From CAZMNY01 sp964567745 (lineage in GTDB: Bacteria > Planctomycetota > Planctomycetia > Pirellulales > Pirellulaceae): a stretch of DNA of 64,000 nucleotides. Shown piece after piece: positions 35,561 through 43,755 of the stretch. Position 1 is the stretch's first letter; every line of letters begins with the position of its first letter. Below the pieces are notes generated by a model that saw only the letters and a list, made by a program, of their open reading frames with translations, ran no database searches and was not told the DNA's origin. The position numbers were made by a program, and so were the translations under genes. Where the stretch lies: the NCBI GenBank assembly GCA_964567745.1, contig CAZMNY010000021.1, positions 73,032 through 137,031 of the forward strand, written 5' to 3'.

Positions 35561-36520
35561 TTACGTAAGTTGCTGGACGGCTTGAATCAGTCCTTGCATG
35601 TAGCCGATGGCGTGCAGTCGTCCTAGCATGGTGTAGCCCGGTTCGCCCGCCTCTTCGCCGCGTAGTTGCGGGACGTGGTCAGGGCGTATGGGACCTTGGA
35701 ATCCTATCTGTTTGTATGCTCGCATCGCAGCGACCATATCGGTGGGACCGTTGTCGTGAAACGTCTCGGTAAAGCTCTCGGCGGTTCCACGGATATCTCG
35801 AAAATGAACATAGCGAATATGGTCGCCCAACAGTCGAATCGTCTCGGGAATGGGCGCGCCAATTTCTGCAAAAGTGCCTTGGCAAAAGCAGATGCCGTTA
35901 TTCGGGCTTGGCGCGATCTCAACAAGTCGCTGGAAGTTGGCGACGCTATTCATGATCCGCGCTCGACCGAGAAAACTCTCGAGCGGCGGGTCGTCCGGAT
36001 GCATGGCGAGCGCAATTCCCAACTGTTCCGCTCGCGGCAAAACTCGCTCTAAGAAATAGGTCAGGCTGTCCCAGAGCTGTTTCGCTGTGAGCTCTTCGCG
36101 CTCGAGCTGGCGTGAGGCATCGTCGAGTGAGACGGCTCTATCGATGTCGCTCAAGACGAATTGGCTGACCCATGCTCCGCCGCGATCTTCGACATCGACT
36201 CGAGTTCGCACCCAGTCGGTGCCCGCCATGAAGTTGTAGCAAAGCACGGGGATTTTCAGCTCGCTCATCAGCTCGAGCAATCTCAGGATCGCCTTGATCT
36301 CGTCATCCCGGCCTGACGTGCCTTTGATGATGTGTTCGGTTTGCAGCGCATCTTCAACCGCGGCCGGTTGCATGCCGTGTTCGCGAATTCGATCGATTGC
36401 GGGTTGCCAGTCGGACCGATTTGGCCCTTGATAGCGAACCGTGATGCACTCGACGCCCGTTTGCGCCGCGAGCGCCAAATTGTCGTCGGAGAGCGGCGTG
36501 AGGACGGAAGCAAGTTTCAT
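35561..36520 (-). CDS. uxuA: Mannonate dehydratase
   Basis: The 319-residue TIM-barrel enzyme resembles UxuA, which dehydrates D-mannonate to 2-keto-3-deoxygluconate in hexuronate breakdown. Recognisable parts are the barrel start CITVRYQGPN, the family-typical VLCYNFMAGTDWVRTR, MHPDDPP with its His and Asp ligands, FCQGTFAE, YVHFRDIRGT and RPDHVPQ. It is somewhat shorter than E. coli UxuA, as in many shorter bacterial forms. No other hexuronate gene is adjacent. It lies 90 bases downstream of the ABC ATPase on the same strand. Confidence 0.88.
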   Translation of the reverse strand: MKLASVLTPLSDDNLALAAQTGVECITVRYQGPNRSDWQPAIDRIREHGMQPAAVEDALQTEHIIKGTSGRDDEIKAILRLLELMSELKIPVLCYNFMAGTDWVRTRVDVEDRGGAWVSQFVLSDIDRAVSLDDASRQLEREELTAKQLWDSLTYFLERVLPRAEQLGIALAMHPDDPPLESFLGRARIMNSVANFQRLVEIAPSPNNGICFCQGTFAEIGAPIPETIRLLGDHIRYVHFRDIRGTAESFTETFHDNGPTDMVAAMRAYKQIGFQGPIRPDHVPQLRGEEAGEPGYTMLGRLHAIGYMQGLIQAVQQLT

Positions 36521-36610
36521 GGCGTTGTCCTACGTAGTGGCGCTCAATCTGTCGCTGCGCCTTGCTGACCGTGTGCGGCCAAGGAGTGATTCGCGCCGAC
36601 TCCAAGCGCG

Positions 36611-37306
36611 CTATTTGGGCGAGGCGGCGTCATGCTGCTCGGCCACTGGCGGATCGTGATTTTGCCGATCATCAACGGTTAGCTCGCCGTGATCGAAATG
36701 AAACCGGCAGTCGGCTAGAGTTTCCGCTTCCTTGATGCTGTGAGTCACATGCATGATCGTAACACTTGCTTCTCGCTGAACAAGTTTGAGTAACTCGCAC
36801 ATCTGTTCGCGCATGCCGTCGTCAAGTGCGCTAAGCGGCTCGTCGAGCAGCAGCGTCTTGGGATGGAACGAGATCGCTCGACCGAGCGCAACGCGTTGAC
36901 GTTCGCCTCCGCTGAGTCCACGAGTGCGTCTCCGCAACAGCGATTCGATGTCCAGCAAAGCCGCCAGTTCGCCGACTCGGTCTTGGATTCGCTTGCGGGA
37001 TTGCCTGCGGATGTGTAGCGGAAAGGCCAAATGCTGTTCGACCGTCATCGACGGGAATAGGGCTCCGTCTTGCGGGACGTAGCCTACGTTGCGTTCGGCC
37101 GGTTGTATTTGAGTCACGTCTTTGCCCGCGAGCGTGATCTTGCCGGACTCGATTCGCTTGAGGCCGGCGATCGCTTCAAGCAGCGTCGTCTTGCCGCTGC
37201 CCGTGTGCCCCATGACAACGCCGTATTGGTTTGTACCGATGTCCAGCGACGCGTTCTTGACGCGAAACTCGCCGGCGCGAATATTGACCGCTTCAACTCG
37301 AATCAC
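36611..37306 (-). CDS. Molybdate/tungstate-type ABC transporter ATP-binding protein
   Basis: The 231-residue ATPase has Walker A GHTGSGKT at 33-40, the Q-loop in VGYVPQDGALFP, signature LSGGERQRVALGRA, Walker B LLLDEPLSALD and the switch His in MHVTHS. Like ModC/WtpC-type subunits it would energise uptake through the permease upstream. It lacks the C-terminal TOBE domain of classical ModC. The start is GTG 37306, overlapping the permease stop (GTGA); the longer open frame runs through the permease gene and is a shadow. An acidic, His-rich tail ends the protein. Confidence 0.88.
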   Translation of the reverse strand: MIRVEAVNIRAGEFRVKNASLDIGTNQYGVVMGHTGSGKTTLLEAIAGLKRIESGKITLAGKDVTQIQPAERNVGYVPQDGALFPSMTVEQHLAFPLHIRRQSRKRIQDRVGELAALLDIESLLRRRTRGLSGGERQRVALGRAISFHPKTLLLDEPLSALDDGMREQMCELLKLVQREASVTIMHVTHSIKEAETLADCRFHFDHGELTVDDRQNHDPPVAEQHDAASPK

Positions 37307-38145
37307 CGTTGACCCCCAAAGCTGGAGTCTCTCAAGCCGAAGAACCGGGTGGTCATGATCACGGTGATTGCCATCGCCGCCATGATCAACGAGACGGCGA
37401 CAGCCGCTTCGAGATTGCCGATGCTTATTTCGAGAAAGACCGTTGTCGAGAGCACCTCGGTCTTGCCGCGAGTCGCTCCGGCAAAAACAAGCAGTGGTCC
37501 AAATTCGCCGAGCGACCTCGCCCAGGCCAGCGTCCCTGCGGCCATGATGCCTCGCCACGCTTCGGGAAGGACAACAAAACCAAATGCTTGTGCGCGACTG
37601 CAACCAAGTGTTCTTGCGACCTGTTCTTGTCGATCATCGATTTGGTCGAACGTCGATCGCAAGACGCGGATCGCAAACGCGCACGCAACGGCGAATTGAG
37701 CAAGAATGACGGCGGGAATCTCAAACACAATGGCTCGCCGCATCGAATCGGGTGCATAACGGAAGAGGATGAGCAAGCTGAGGCCGATCACAAGTGGCGG
37801 CAGCACGATGGGTATGTCGAGAATGGCGTCGAGCAGATTTCGGCCAACGAACTTATGCCGCGACATCAGATAGCAAATGGGGATCGCAACAATCACGGAG
37901 AAGATCGCGGAGAACGTACACGAGATCAAAGTCAGGCGAATGGAATAGAGAATGTTACGATCCCGCAGCGCGGTCAGGATCGGATTCTCATTGCCTTGAC
38001 TGCTCTCCACCATGTAGGCCATGTCGGCGGCAAGGATGCCAACAATTAGCACGACGTAGAAGCCGCCCATGAGGCCGAAGGCGACATAGAAAGGCGTGTC
38101 CGATGGCGGTTGGTGGTCCGCGACTGCCGAGTCCTTTTCCGTCAT
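37303..38145 (-). CDS. ABC transporter permease, ModB/WtpB type
   Basis: The 280-residue inner-membrane permease has about six hydrophobic helices and the EAA-type coupling loop EQVARTLGCSRAQAFGFVVLPEAWRG cut here as LPEAWRG, followed by ARSLGEFGPLLVFAG, typical of molybdate/tungstate permeases. It starts three bases after the binding-protein stop and ends in a GTGA overlap with the ATPase gene, so the three genes form one minus-strand operon. The substrate (molybdate, tungstate or a similar oxyanion) is inferred from family. Confidence 0.9.
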   Translation of the reverse strand: MTEKDSAVADHQPPSDTPFYVAFGLMGGFYVVLIVGILAADMAYMVESSQGNENPILTALRDRNILYSIRLTLISCTFSAIFSVIVAIPICYLMSRHKFVGRNLLDAILDIPIVLPPLVIGLSLLILFRYAPDSMRRAIVFEIPAVILAQFAVACAFAIRVLRSTFDQIDDRQEQVARTLGCSRAQAFGFVVLPEAWRGIMAAGTLAWARSLGEFGPLLVFAGATRGKTEVLSTTVFLEISIGNLEAAVAVSLIMAAMAITVIMTTRFFGLRDSSFGGQR

Positions 38146-38148
38146 TCT

Positions 38149-39717
38149 CTAGTTCGACTCCGGCTTGTTTTCTTTAGCCTCACCCGGCAAATCGCTCTCC
38201 TCTTGCGGCGAAAGTTGCCACGTGAAGCCGGCCTCTTCGAACTCTGCTTGAGCGTTGGAAATAGCGTCAAACAACCTGTTCGACAAATGTTTCTGTTGGC
38301 TCGTATTGGCGATGCTGAAGGGCTGAATCGCTTTGGCGAGGTCCGAGTCGATTTTTATCACGTCGATTTGCGCTGATGACTTCAGCGTATCCGTCACGTA
38401 GGCAAGCGTGGCGTCGGCTGAGCCCGTGCTGATCGTTGGCACGAGCAAAGCGGAGGACGCGGTTTGAGTGACAACGTTGTTTTTGACAAGGGCGTCGTAG
38501 TCCAAACTGGCTTGCAGCAACTTACGGCTCAGAACTCCAATAGTACACTGTTGCGGCTGCCCCAAAGCGACTCGCACGCCCTCGCGACTCAGGTCTTCCA
38601 ACTCTTGAATGCCGAGCGGATTGCCTTTCTTGACGACGATCACGATATCGGCCGAAGAGACCTCCGTGCCGGGCTGGAACATCTCCTGTACGGTGTCGAG
38701 GTAGAACGTGTCACAGGCCATAAACACATCGGGAAACGCGCCGCCTTGACCGTCGCGAATACTGCGCATGTCCGCGGTCAGAATGCCGCAACCGTTGTAG
38801 ACCGTGTTGATCTCGACGCCTTCGCGTAGACCAAATTCCGCGATCACGTCCTCAATGGCTCGGCGATTGACGGAGCCGGCGTAGAACGTCAACGTCGGAC
38901 GATCTGCCCACACGTCGCCTTCGACCGCTTCGAAGCCCATTTCCGAAAACGTTGCCAGCCCGCGGTCTTTGGCCGTGACGTATCTGGCGAAATGAAGAGC
39001 TGCCGTCGGCTGACTGCTGCTCGTCATGACGCCGAAGGAAACCAGCGACTGGCCTGCGTCGAGCTCCGGGACTCGCACTGCTTTGAGCTCGGCGTATTGT
39101 TCGACTGTCGAATCCCACACGATTCCCGCATCCACGACGTTGAGTTTCACATCGTTCGCGACTTCGTTCACGGTTGGCTTGAATACGCCGTTCTTGGTTA
39201 CATTCGACTCGACCGATTGCCACTTGCCTGTCTTCGTGAGCAGCTTCTTTACCTTTTTGCCGATGGCCGCGGCGGACGGGTTGCCGAGCGCCACTCGATG
39301 TTCCGGCTTGGCCAAATCGTCGATCGATCGCACTGTTTTATTGTCTTTGTGGACCGCGATCACCGGGCGAATATTGGCCACATAGAGCTTCTCTTTGACG
39401 AGATCTTCATCGCGGGCCAGTTCGATATAGCTTTCGTCAGCGGCCAAAAAGAGGTCGCCCTCTTGTCCCGTCTTGATTTGGCTCAGCAGCGTATTCGAGC
39501 CGGCGTAATGCAAATTGACGCGAACGCCGAATTCTTCTTCGTAGTCGGCAGCGATCTTCTCCATTGGATAACGCATGCCAGCTGCACAAAAAACGAGCAA
39601 GTCCTTACCGCGCGACGTCGGCCGCTGAGCGGAGAGGTAGAGAAATGAAAAGAGCGCCCAGAGAGTCACCGCACCGACGAGCAGCATCGCGTAAAGCGGG
39701 TTAAAGAATCGCGTCAT
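38149..39717 (-). CDS. Tandem-duplicated ModA-like solute-binding protein, membrane-anchored
   Basis: The 522-residue product has a membrane segment near the N-terminus (about 8-28) and two ModA-like binding domains in one chain. The first (about 38-285) contains VFCAAGMRYPMEKIA and YAGSNTLLSQIKTGQEGDLF. The second (about 290-500) contains TFYAGSVNRRAIEDVI, YNGCGILTADM and the ModA-like GSADATLAYVTD. Ordinary ModA is about 250 residues with one domain. GGAG lies 8 bases before ATG 39717 and supports this start over upstream in-frame ATGs. It precedes the permease and ATPase genes. Confidence 0.85.
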   Translation of the reverse strand: MTRFFNPLYAMLLVGAVTLWALFSFLYLSAQRPTSRGKDLLVFCAAGMRYPMEKIAADYEEEFGVRVNLHYAGSNTLLSQIKTGQEGDLFLAADESYIELARDEDLVKEKLYVANIRPVIAVHKDNKTVRSIDDLAKPEHRVALGNPSAAAIGKKVKKLLTKTGKWQSVESNVTKNGVFKPTVNEVANDVKLNVVDAGIVWDSTVEQYAELKAVRVPELDAGQSLVSFGVMTSSSQPTAALHFARYVTAKDRGLATFSEMGFEAVEGDVWADRPTLTFYAGSVNRRAIEDVIAEFGLREGVEINTVYNGCGILTADMRSIRDGQGGAFPDVFMACDTFYLDTVQEMFQPGTEVSSADIVIVVKKGNPLGIQELEDLSREGVRVALGQPQQCTIGVLSRKLLQASLDYDALVKNNVVTQTASSALLVPTISTGSADATLAYVTDTLKSSAQIDVIKIDSDLAKAIQPFSIANTSQQKHLSNRLFDAISNAQAEFEEAGFTWQLSPQEESDLPGEAKENKPESN

Positions 39718-39829
39718 CGAGCGCGCTCCGGGTTGGGTGAAACGAGCCATTGTAACAGGAAACAACCGCGCCGCCACAAATACGGGCATCGGTCTGTCCA
39801 CGCTGTTCCATTGACTGCGGCGGTCTATC

Positions 39830-42800
39830 TTACCTCTTGGAAATTTTCACCCCGCAGAGGATCATCGCCGATTCCTTGCTCGTGTTCCGTGCGGGCGATT
39901 CATTGATCTTGATGGTGAGCGACTCCGACACTTCGACGTTCTCGAATCGAATCGTTCGACCTCGCATCGAAAGTTCGCTTAGGTCGACTCGCTTGCTGAC
40001 GCCCGACAACTCAATCGTCGCCGCCTCCGCAGTCTTGTCGTTTGTTTCGTTCTGTCGTTTGTGAGTCGGTCGACGACACACGATTAGTTCGACATCGTAG
40101 CGTTTCGATTTTTTCTTCTTTAGATCCAGCGTGATCCGAATGCTCGTCGCGCCGCGAATTCCCGAGCAGCGGATCCAACTCGGCGTTTCCGCTGGCGGGA
40201 CTCGCAAAGAATGGCTGGCAACATACTCGGCTTTGCCTTCGATTCGCACGGGGACATTCGGCGAACCGCCCCCCACGCTCGGGAAGTCGATCCATAACAG
40301 ATCATCGTCGTCCAGCCGGTCGCCCGGCGCGCCAAAGTTGATGCCCAGATTCTCGACCGGCTCGAGGTTCCAAGTCTCTTCGCGAAACGTCCAAACTTCG
40401 ACATCCGGCATGTGGATCAACGCCAACGAGCACTGGTTTTGATAACTACAAGTGCAAGTGCGAGTGTAGTCGGGCGCGTTCAGCACGCCGTCGGCAGGGA
40501 TCAAGTTCGCGGTGCAGCTCGATCGAAAACCGCCCCAGTTGCCTGTCCCGCTGTCGTTCGCCAAATCGTAGTAGCCGGCCGCGGCGCTGCGGAACGTCAG
40601 CAAGTTGGGGCAGCCGATCGCCGTGTTGCATCCGTAGGTGCGAGTAAACGTCCAATTCCGCTCGCCCGCGGTCAGCGCGAAGGGCCTTGTCAGTCGCTTG
40701 CCGGTTAAAAGCCCGTACGCGGCACCTTGGGTAATGATGCGATCGCCGAGAAGCATGCATGGACCGCCATAAGCCAGTTTCTCCTGACTCCAGACAACGT
40801 CTCCGTTGCTCCCCCGATAAACCGTCATTCCGGCGGCCACTTCATCGGCAGCTCGGTCCCGATTCGCACTTCCGGCTTGGAGCAGAACATCGTGGTCACG
40901 CGAGTAGCCAAGCCACGTTCCAAAGACACCCTCGCTTGTCCGCCATACCGGTTTGCCGGTGGCGATTTCAATCGCTAATAGCTCGCCCTTGCCGTCGGGC
41001 TTGAGCCCTCTGCGCTTCACGAGCTCCAGCCGTTTTGACGTCAACTGATCGATGCAAAAAAGTAAATCGCCGCCGGCGACGATGGCGTTGTGTCGAAAGT
41101 TGTTATTCGCCTCGAGTTCCCACATCATTTTGCCGCTCTTGCGATCGAGAACAGCGACGGTTCGACTCCCCTCGCCGTAGCGCGGCAGCCCATCTTCTTT
41201 CCATCGGCTTTTCGACAGCGGCGACGACGGCTCGACTCCAGCGATAAGGTAGTCGCCGTGAACGCCAACGAAGCCCCAGTACGGCCGTCTCCCGTCTCGC
41301 TCTGGAAGGCGAAACTCAGAGATTGTCGAGCCGTCGTCCATGGCGAGTCGTAAACACTTGTCGCCGTAGGCGACGTAGATCGAGTCGTTGCAGAGGACGT
41401 AATTGCCGCCAATGGCGCCGGCGCCGGGATGGTGGCCCGTGTTGTCATAGAATAGTCCGACCTTAGGCAAGTCGCGTTGCCACAGCATTCGCCCCGAGTA
41501 AACGTCCACGGCCCGCAACATGTTTGGGCCTTCAATGAACAGGCGGCCGCCAAGCACTTGGGGAGTCGGACCGTGACCGTGGCGAGGGAGCACTTCTGCG
41601 TGCGATGGTCCTCCGAACCACAACACGCCAAGCGGTCCTTTGACCCGAACGTCGCGACTCATAAGAGAATTGGCCACATCGCCGTTTTGGTGAGTCCAAG
41701 CGCCAGCGCCGGGCAACGAACCGGCACGGACAATCGAGATCGCGCCTGGGCCTCGACGTGCTGTCTCAAAGCCTCTCTCTTTTAGTTGCACGAGCCGTGT
41801 TTTGTTGTCGGCCAAAAACGGCTCGCTCCATTCGGCGACGAGCGCCCCGCCATAGGGCCGAATTGTGCTTAAGTTGGCGCCGACCACGCGCTCGCCGCGA
41901 ACGATGCGCTCGCCAATCTCCGCCGTCGAACAGACGACCAGATCAGCGAAATAGGGCGCCAACTCGAAATCGGGCGCCGTACGGATAACGTCAACTCGGC
42001 TTCCTAACAACGCCTCGCTCGCCAGCCGCGTTCGCGCTTCCTTGACCAGTTTGGCGCTCTCTTCCAACACAAGGATCCGGCCCTCGGTCGATTGGCAAAG
42101 ATGATCCACCAACGCTGAATCGTATCCAAGCAGGACAGCATAGCCGTCGGCCGTCGGCGGGCTGGCCAACCACTGAGGCGGAGTAGGCTTCGCTTTACTC
42201 AGCTCTGCCGATGTCGCGGTGTAGGTTTGGATCGAAGTCGCGTTTTCGTCGCGATTGTTCGAGGCGAAGCAGTGCAATCGCCCTTTTTTTGTCACTACGA
42301 TCAAGGCCTCGTCTGTCGCAATCATACGCCAGATGGGCGCACCGACATCGGCATTCCAGACGGGAGCAAGAGCCGCGCTGTCGTCGTCAAGATCGAACGC
42401 CAAAACTTGACCCGGTTTGCCCTCCGCCCAAAGCAACTGACCAGTTTGAATATGCAGCGATTTGGCTCCGTTCAATTTGACTTCGCGAGTCGCAGTCCAA
42501 ATCGTCTTTGTTTCTTTTGTCGTCTTTCCTAAACGATCTTTCTTTGTTGTGGTTTCACGCTTTGGCTTTGAGCGAAGCAGTCGCAGCGCGCCGTCCTTGA
42601 AGGCCGCGACGTGTTTCGGGGCGACAATCTGAATCTCGAGGTTGTCCCATGGCTCGCCATTGTCGGTTGCGTAGACACCGCCGTGGTTCGAATGCCAGCC
42701 ATCGCCAAGCAGGACTCCGAATCCGCCAACGTTCTTGCCAAGTGATCGATCGCCGGGACGATAATATTGGTAGGCCCCGTTCTCGATATCGAAACTCGCT

Positions 42801-43555
42801 GGCGGAGTGCGACCTCCGGAAACGAGCAACTGTTTGTCGTTTGCGGCTAAGTAGCCTTGCGGTGCGATGCCCGCGAACGCCGGACTGTTGTGCGGCTGGA
42901 TGAGATATCGCGATCCGCTATCCGTGTTCGCCCAAACCTCCTCGCCAGTACGCGGGTCGACACCGTAAATAAAGATGCCCATGAACGGCCATATCCCAAC
43001 CGAAAAATAAACCGTGTCGTTGTGAACGACCGGTGCGCCTCGAGCAGGCCACATGGAAATCAATCGATCGTTTCCGAGCAGCCACCGCTCTTGCGGCGCG
43101 CCTCGAAATCGCCATTCCAAATCTCCGGTCGCGGTATCGAACGCATAGAGCCGTCCGTCGTCCGAAGCGACGAGCACTTTTTCCCGCCACACGAGCGGCG
43201 CAAAACGAATCGGCGCATCGCAGTATCGTTTCCAAATCAACTTGCCCGTCGACAGTTCGTATGCGCCAAGTTCGCCGGTGACCATCGATGGCACGAACAA
43301 CTTGCTGTCCGCAATGACCGGTTCATAGGAAGTGTCGAACTGAATCTTGCCTTGCTCCAGTGGCCAGGCCGGCGCGGGCGCCGTGAATTCATGCACCCAA
43401 GCTCGCGCCAGCGGAAGTTTTGGCGAGTGGGCCGAGTAGCCGGAGCGCGCCGAGTCCGCGCGCCACATTGGCCAATCGGCGCTCTCCAGACGCGCCGCGA
43501 GGGCGGCTAGGGCCAACATGCTGGCAATGGCTGCGATGCGACATGGGTGATTCAT
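39830..43555 (-). CDS. Giant secreted PQQ propeller / methyltransferase-like / propeller protein
   Basis: The 1241-residue protein has a signal peptide (about 5-24), then DWPMWRADSARSGYS, a usual opening of planctomycete PQQ propellers. The first propeller runs to about 460. A SAM-methyltransferase-like Rossmann segment (about 462-577) contains GRILVLEESAKLVKEAR. A second propeller lies at about 590-1040. A Cys-rich module follows (YGCNTAIGCPNLLTFRS, then TCTCSYQNQCSLALIHMP), then a beta-rich C-terminal domain. AAGG is 5 bases before ATG 43555. The layout repeats that of the 8.0-12.1 kb gene but without LamG. Cofactor use by an exported methyltransferase-like domain is doubtful. Confidence 0.85.
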   Translation of the reverse strand: MNHPCRIAAIASMLALAALAARLESADWPMWRADSARSGYSAHSPKLPLARAWVHEFTAPAPAWPLEQGKIQFDTSYEPVIADSKLFVPSMVTGELGAYELSTGKLIWKRYCDAPIRFAPLVWREKVLVASDDGRLYAFDTATGDLEWRFRGAPQERWLLGNDRLISMWPARGAPVVHNDTVYFSVGIWPFMGIFIYGVDPRTGEEVWANTDSGSRYLIQPHNSPAFAGIAPQGYLAANDKQLLVSGGRTPPASFDIENGAYQYYRPGDRSLGKNVGGFGVLLGDGWHSNHGGVYATDNGEPWDNLEIQIVAPKHVAAFKDGALRLLRSKPKRETTTKKDRLGKTTKETKTIWTATREVKLNGAKSLHIQTGQLLWAEGKPGQVLAFDLDDDSAALAPVWNADVGAPIWRMIATDEALIVVTKKGRLHCFASNNRDENATSIQTYTATSAELSKAKPTPPQWLASPPTADGYAVLLGYDSALVDHLCQSTEGRILVLEESAKLVKEARTRLASEALLGSRVDVIRTAPDFELAPYFADLVVCSTAEIGERIVRGERVVGANLSTIRPYGGALVAEWSEPFLADNKTRLVQLKERGFETARRGPGAISIVRAGSLPGAGAWTHQNGDVANSLMSRDVRVKGPLGVLWFGGPSHAEVLPRHGHGPTPQVLGGRLFIEGPNMLRAVDVYSGRMLWQRDLPKVGLFYDNTGHHPGAGAIGGNYVLCNDSIYVAYGDKCLRLAMDDGSTISEFRLPERDGRRPYWGFVGVHGDYLIAGVEPSSPLSKSRWKEDGLPRYGEGSRTVAVLDRKSGKMMWELEANNNFRHNAIVAGGDLLFCIDQLTSKRLELVKRRGLKPDGKGELLAIEIATGKPVWRTSEGVFGTWLGYSRDHDVLLQAGSANRDRAADEVAAGMTVYRGSNGDVVWSQEKLAYGGPCMLLGDRIITQGAAYGLLTGKRLTRPFALTAGERNWTFTRTYGCNTAIGCPNLLTFRSAAAGYYDLANDSGTGNWGGFRSSCTANLIPADGVLNAPDYTRTCTCSYQNQCSLALIHMPDVEVWTFREETWNLEPVENLGINFGAPGDRLDDDDLLWIDFPSVGGGSPNVPVRIEGKAEYVASHSLRVPPAETPSWIRCSGIRGATSIRITLDLKKKKSKRYDVELIVCRRPTHKRQNETNDKTAEAATIELSGVSKRVDLSELSMRGRTIRFENVEVSESLTIKINESPARNTSKESAMILCGVKISKR

Positions 43556-43755
43556 TACGACCTTACGTTCATGCTCTGTGACTTTAGGGGCTCGTTTCTT
43601 CCCTAAAATCGAGGTTAGCGAGGCCATTGGCCGACCGTGGCTATTAGGCTCGTTGTTGCAATTCAGGACATATCAGACCATAATCGCCCGCAGTCGAGTC
43701 GTAAACGGCCGCTGCAAAAGGGACTTCCGCAGCGGAGCGACGATCCCACGAAAGG

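Noticed and set aside
37307..37603. Upstream extension of the ABC ATPase frame
   Set aside because: It runs through the permease gene in another frame; the GTGA overlap gives a natural start.
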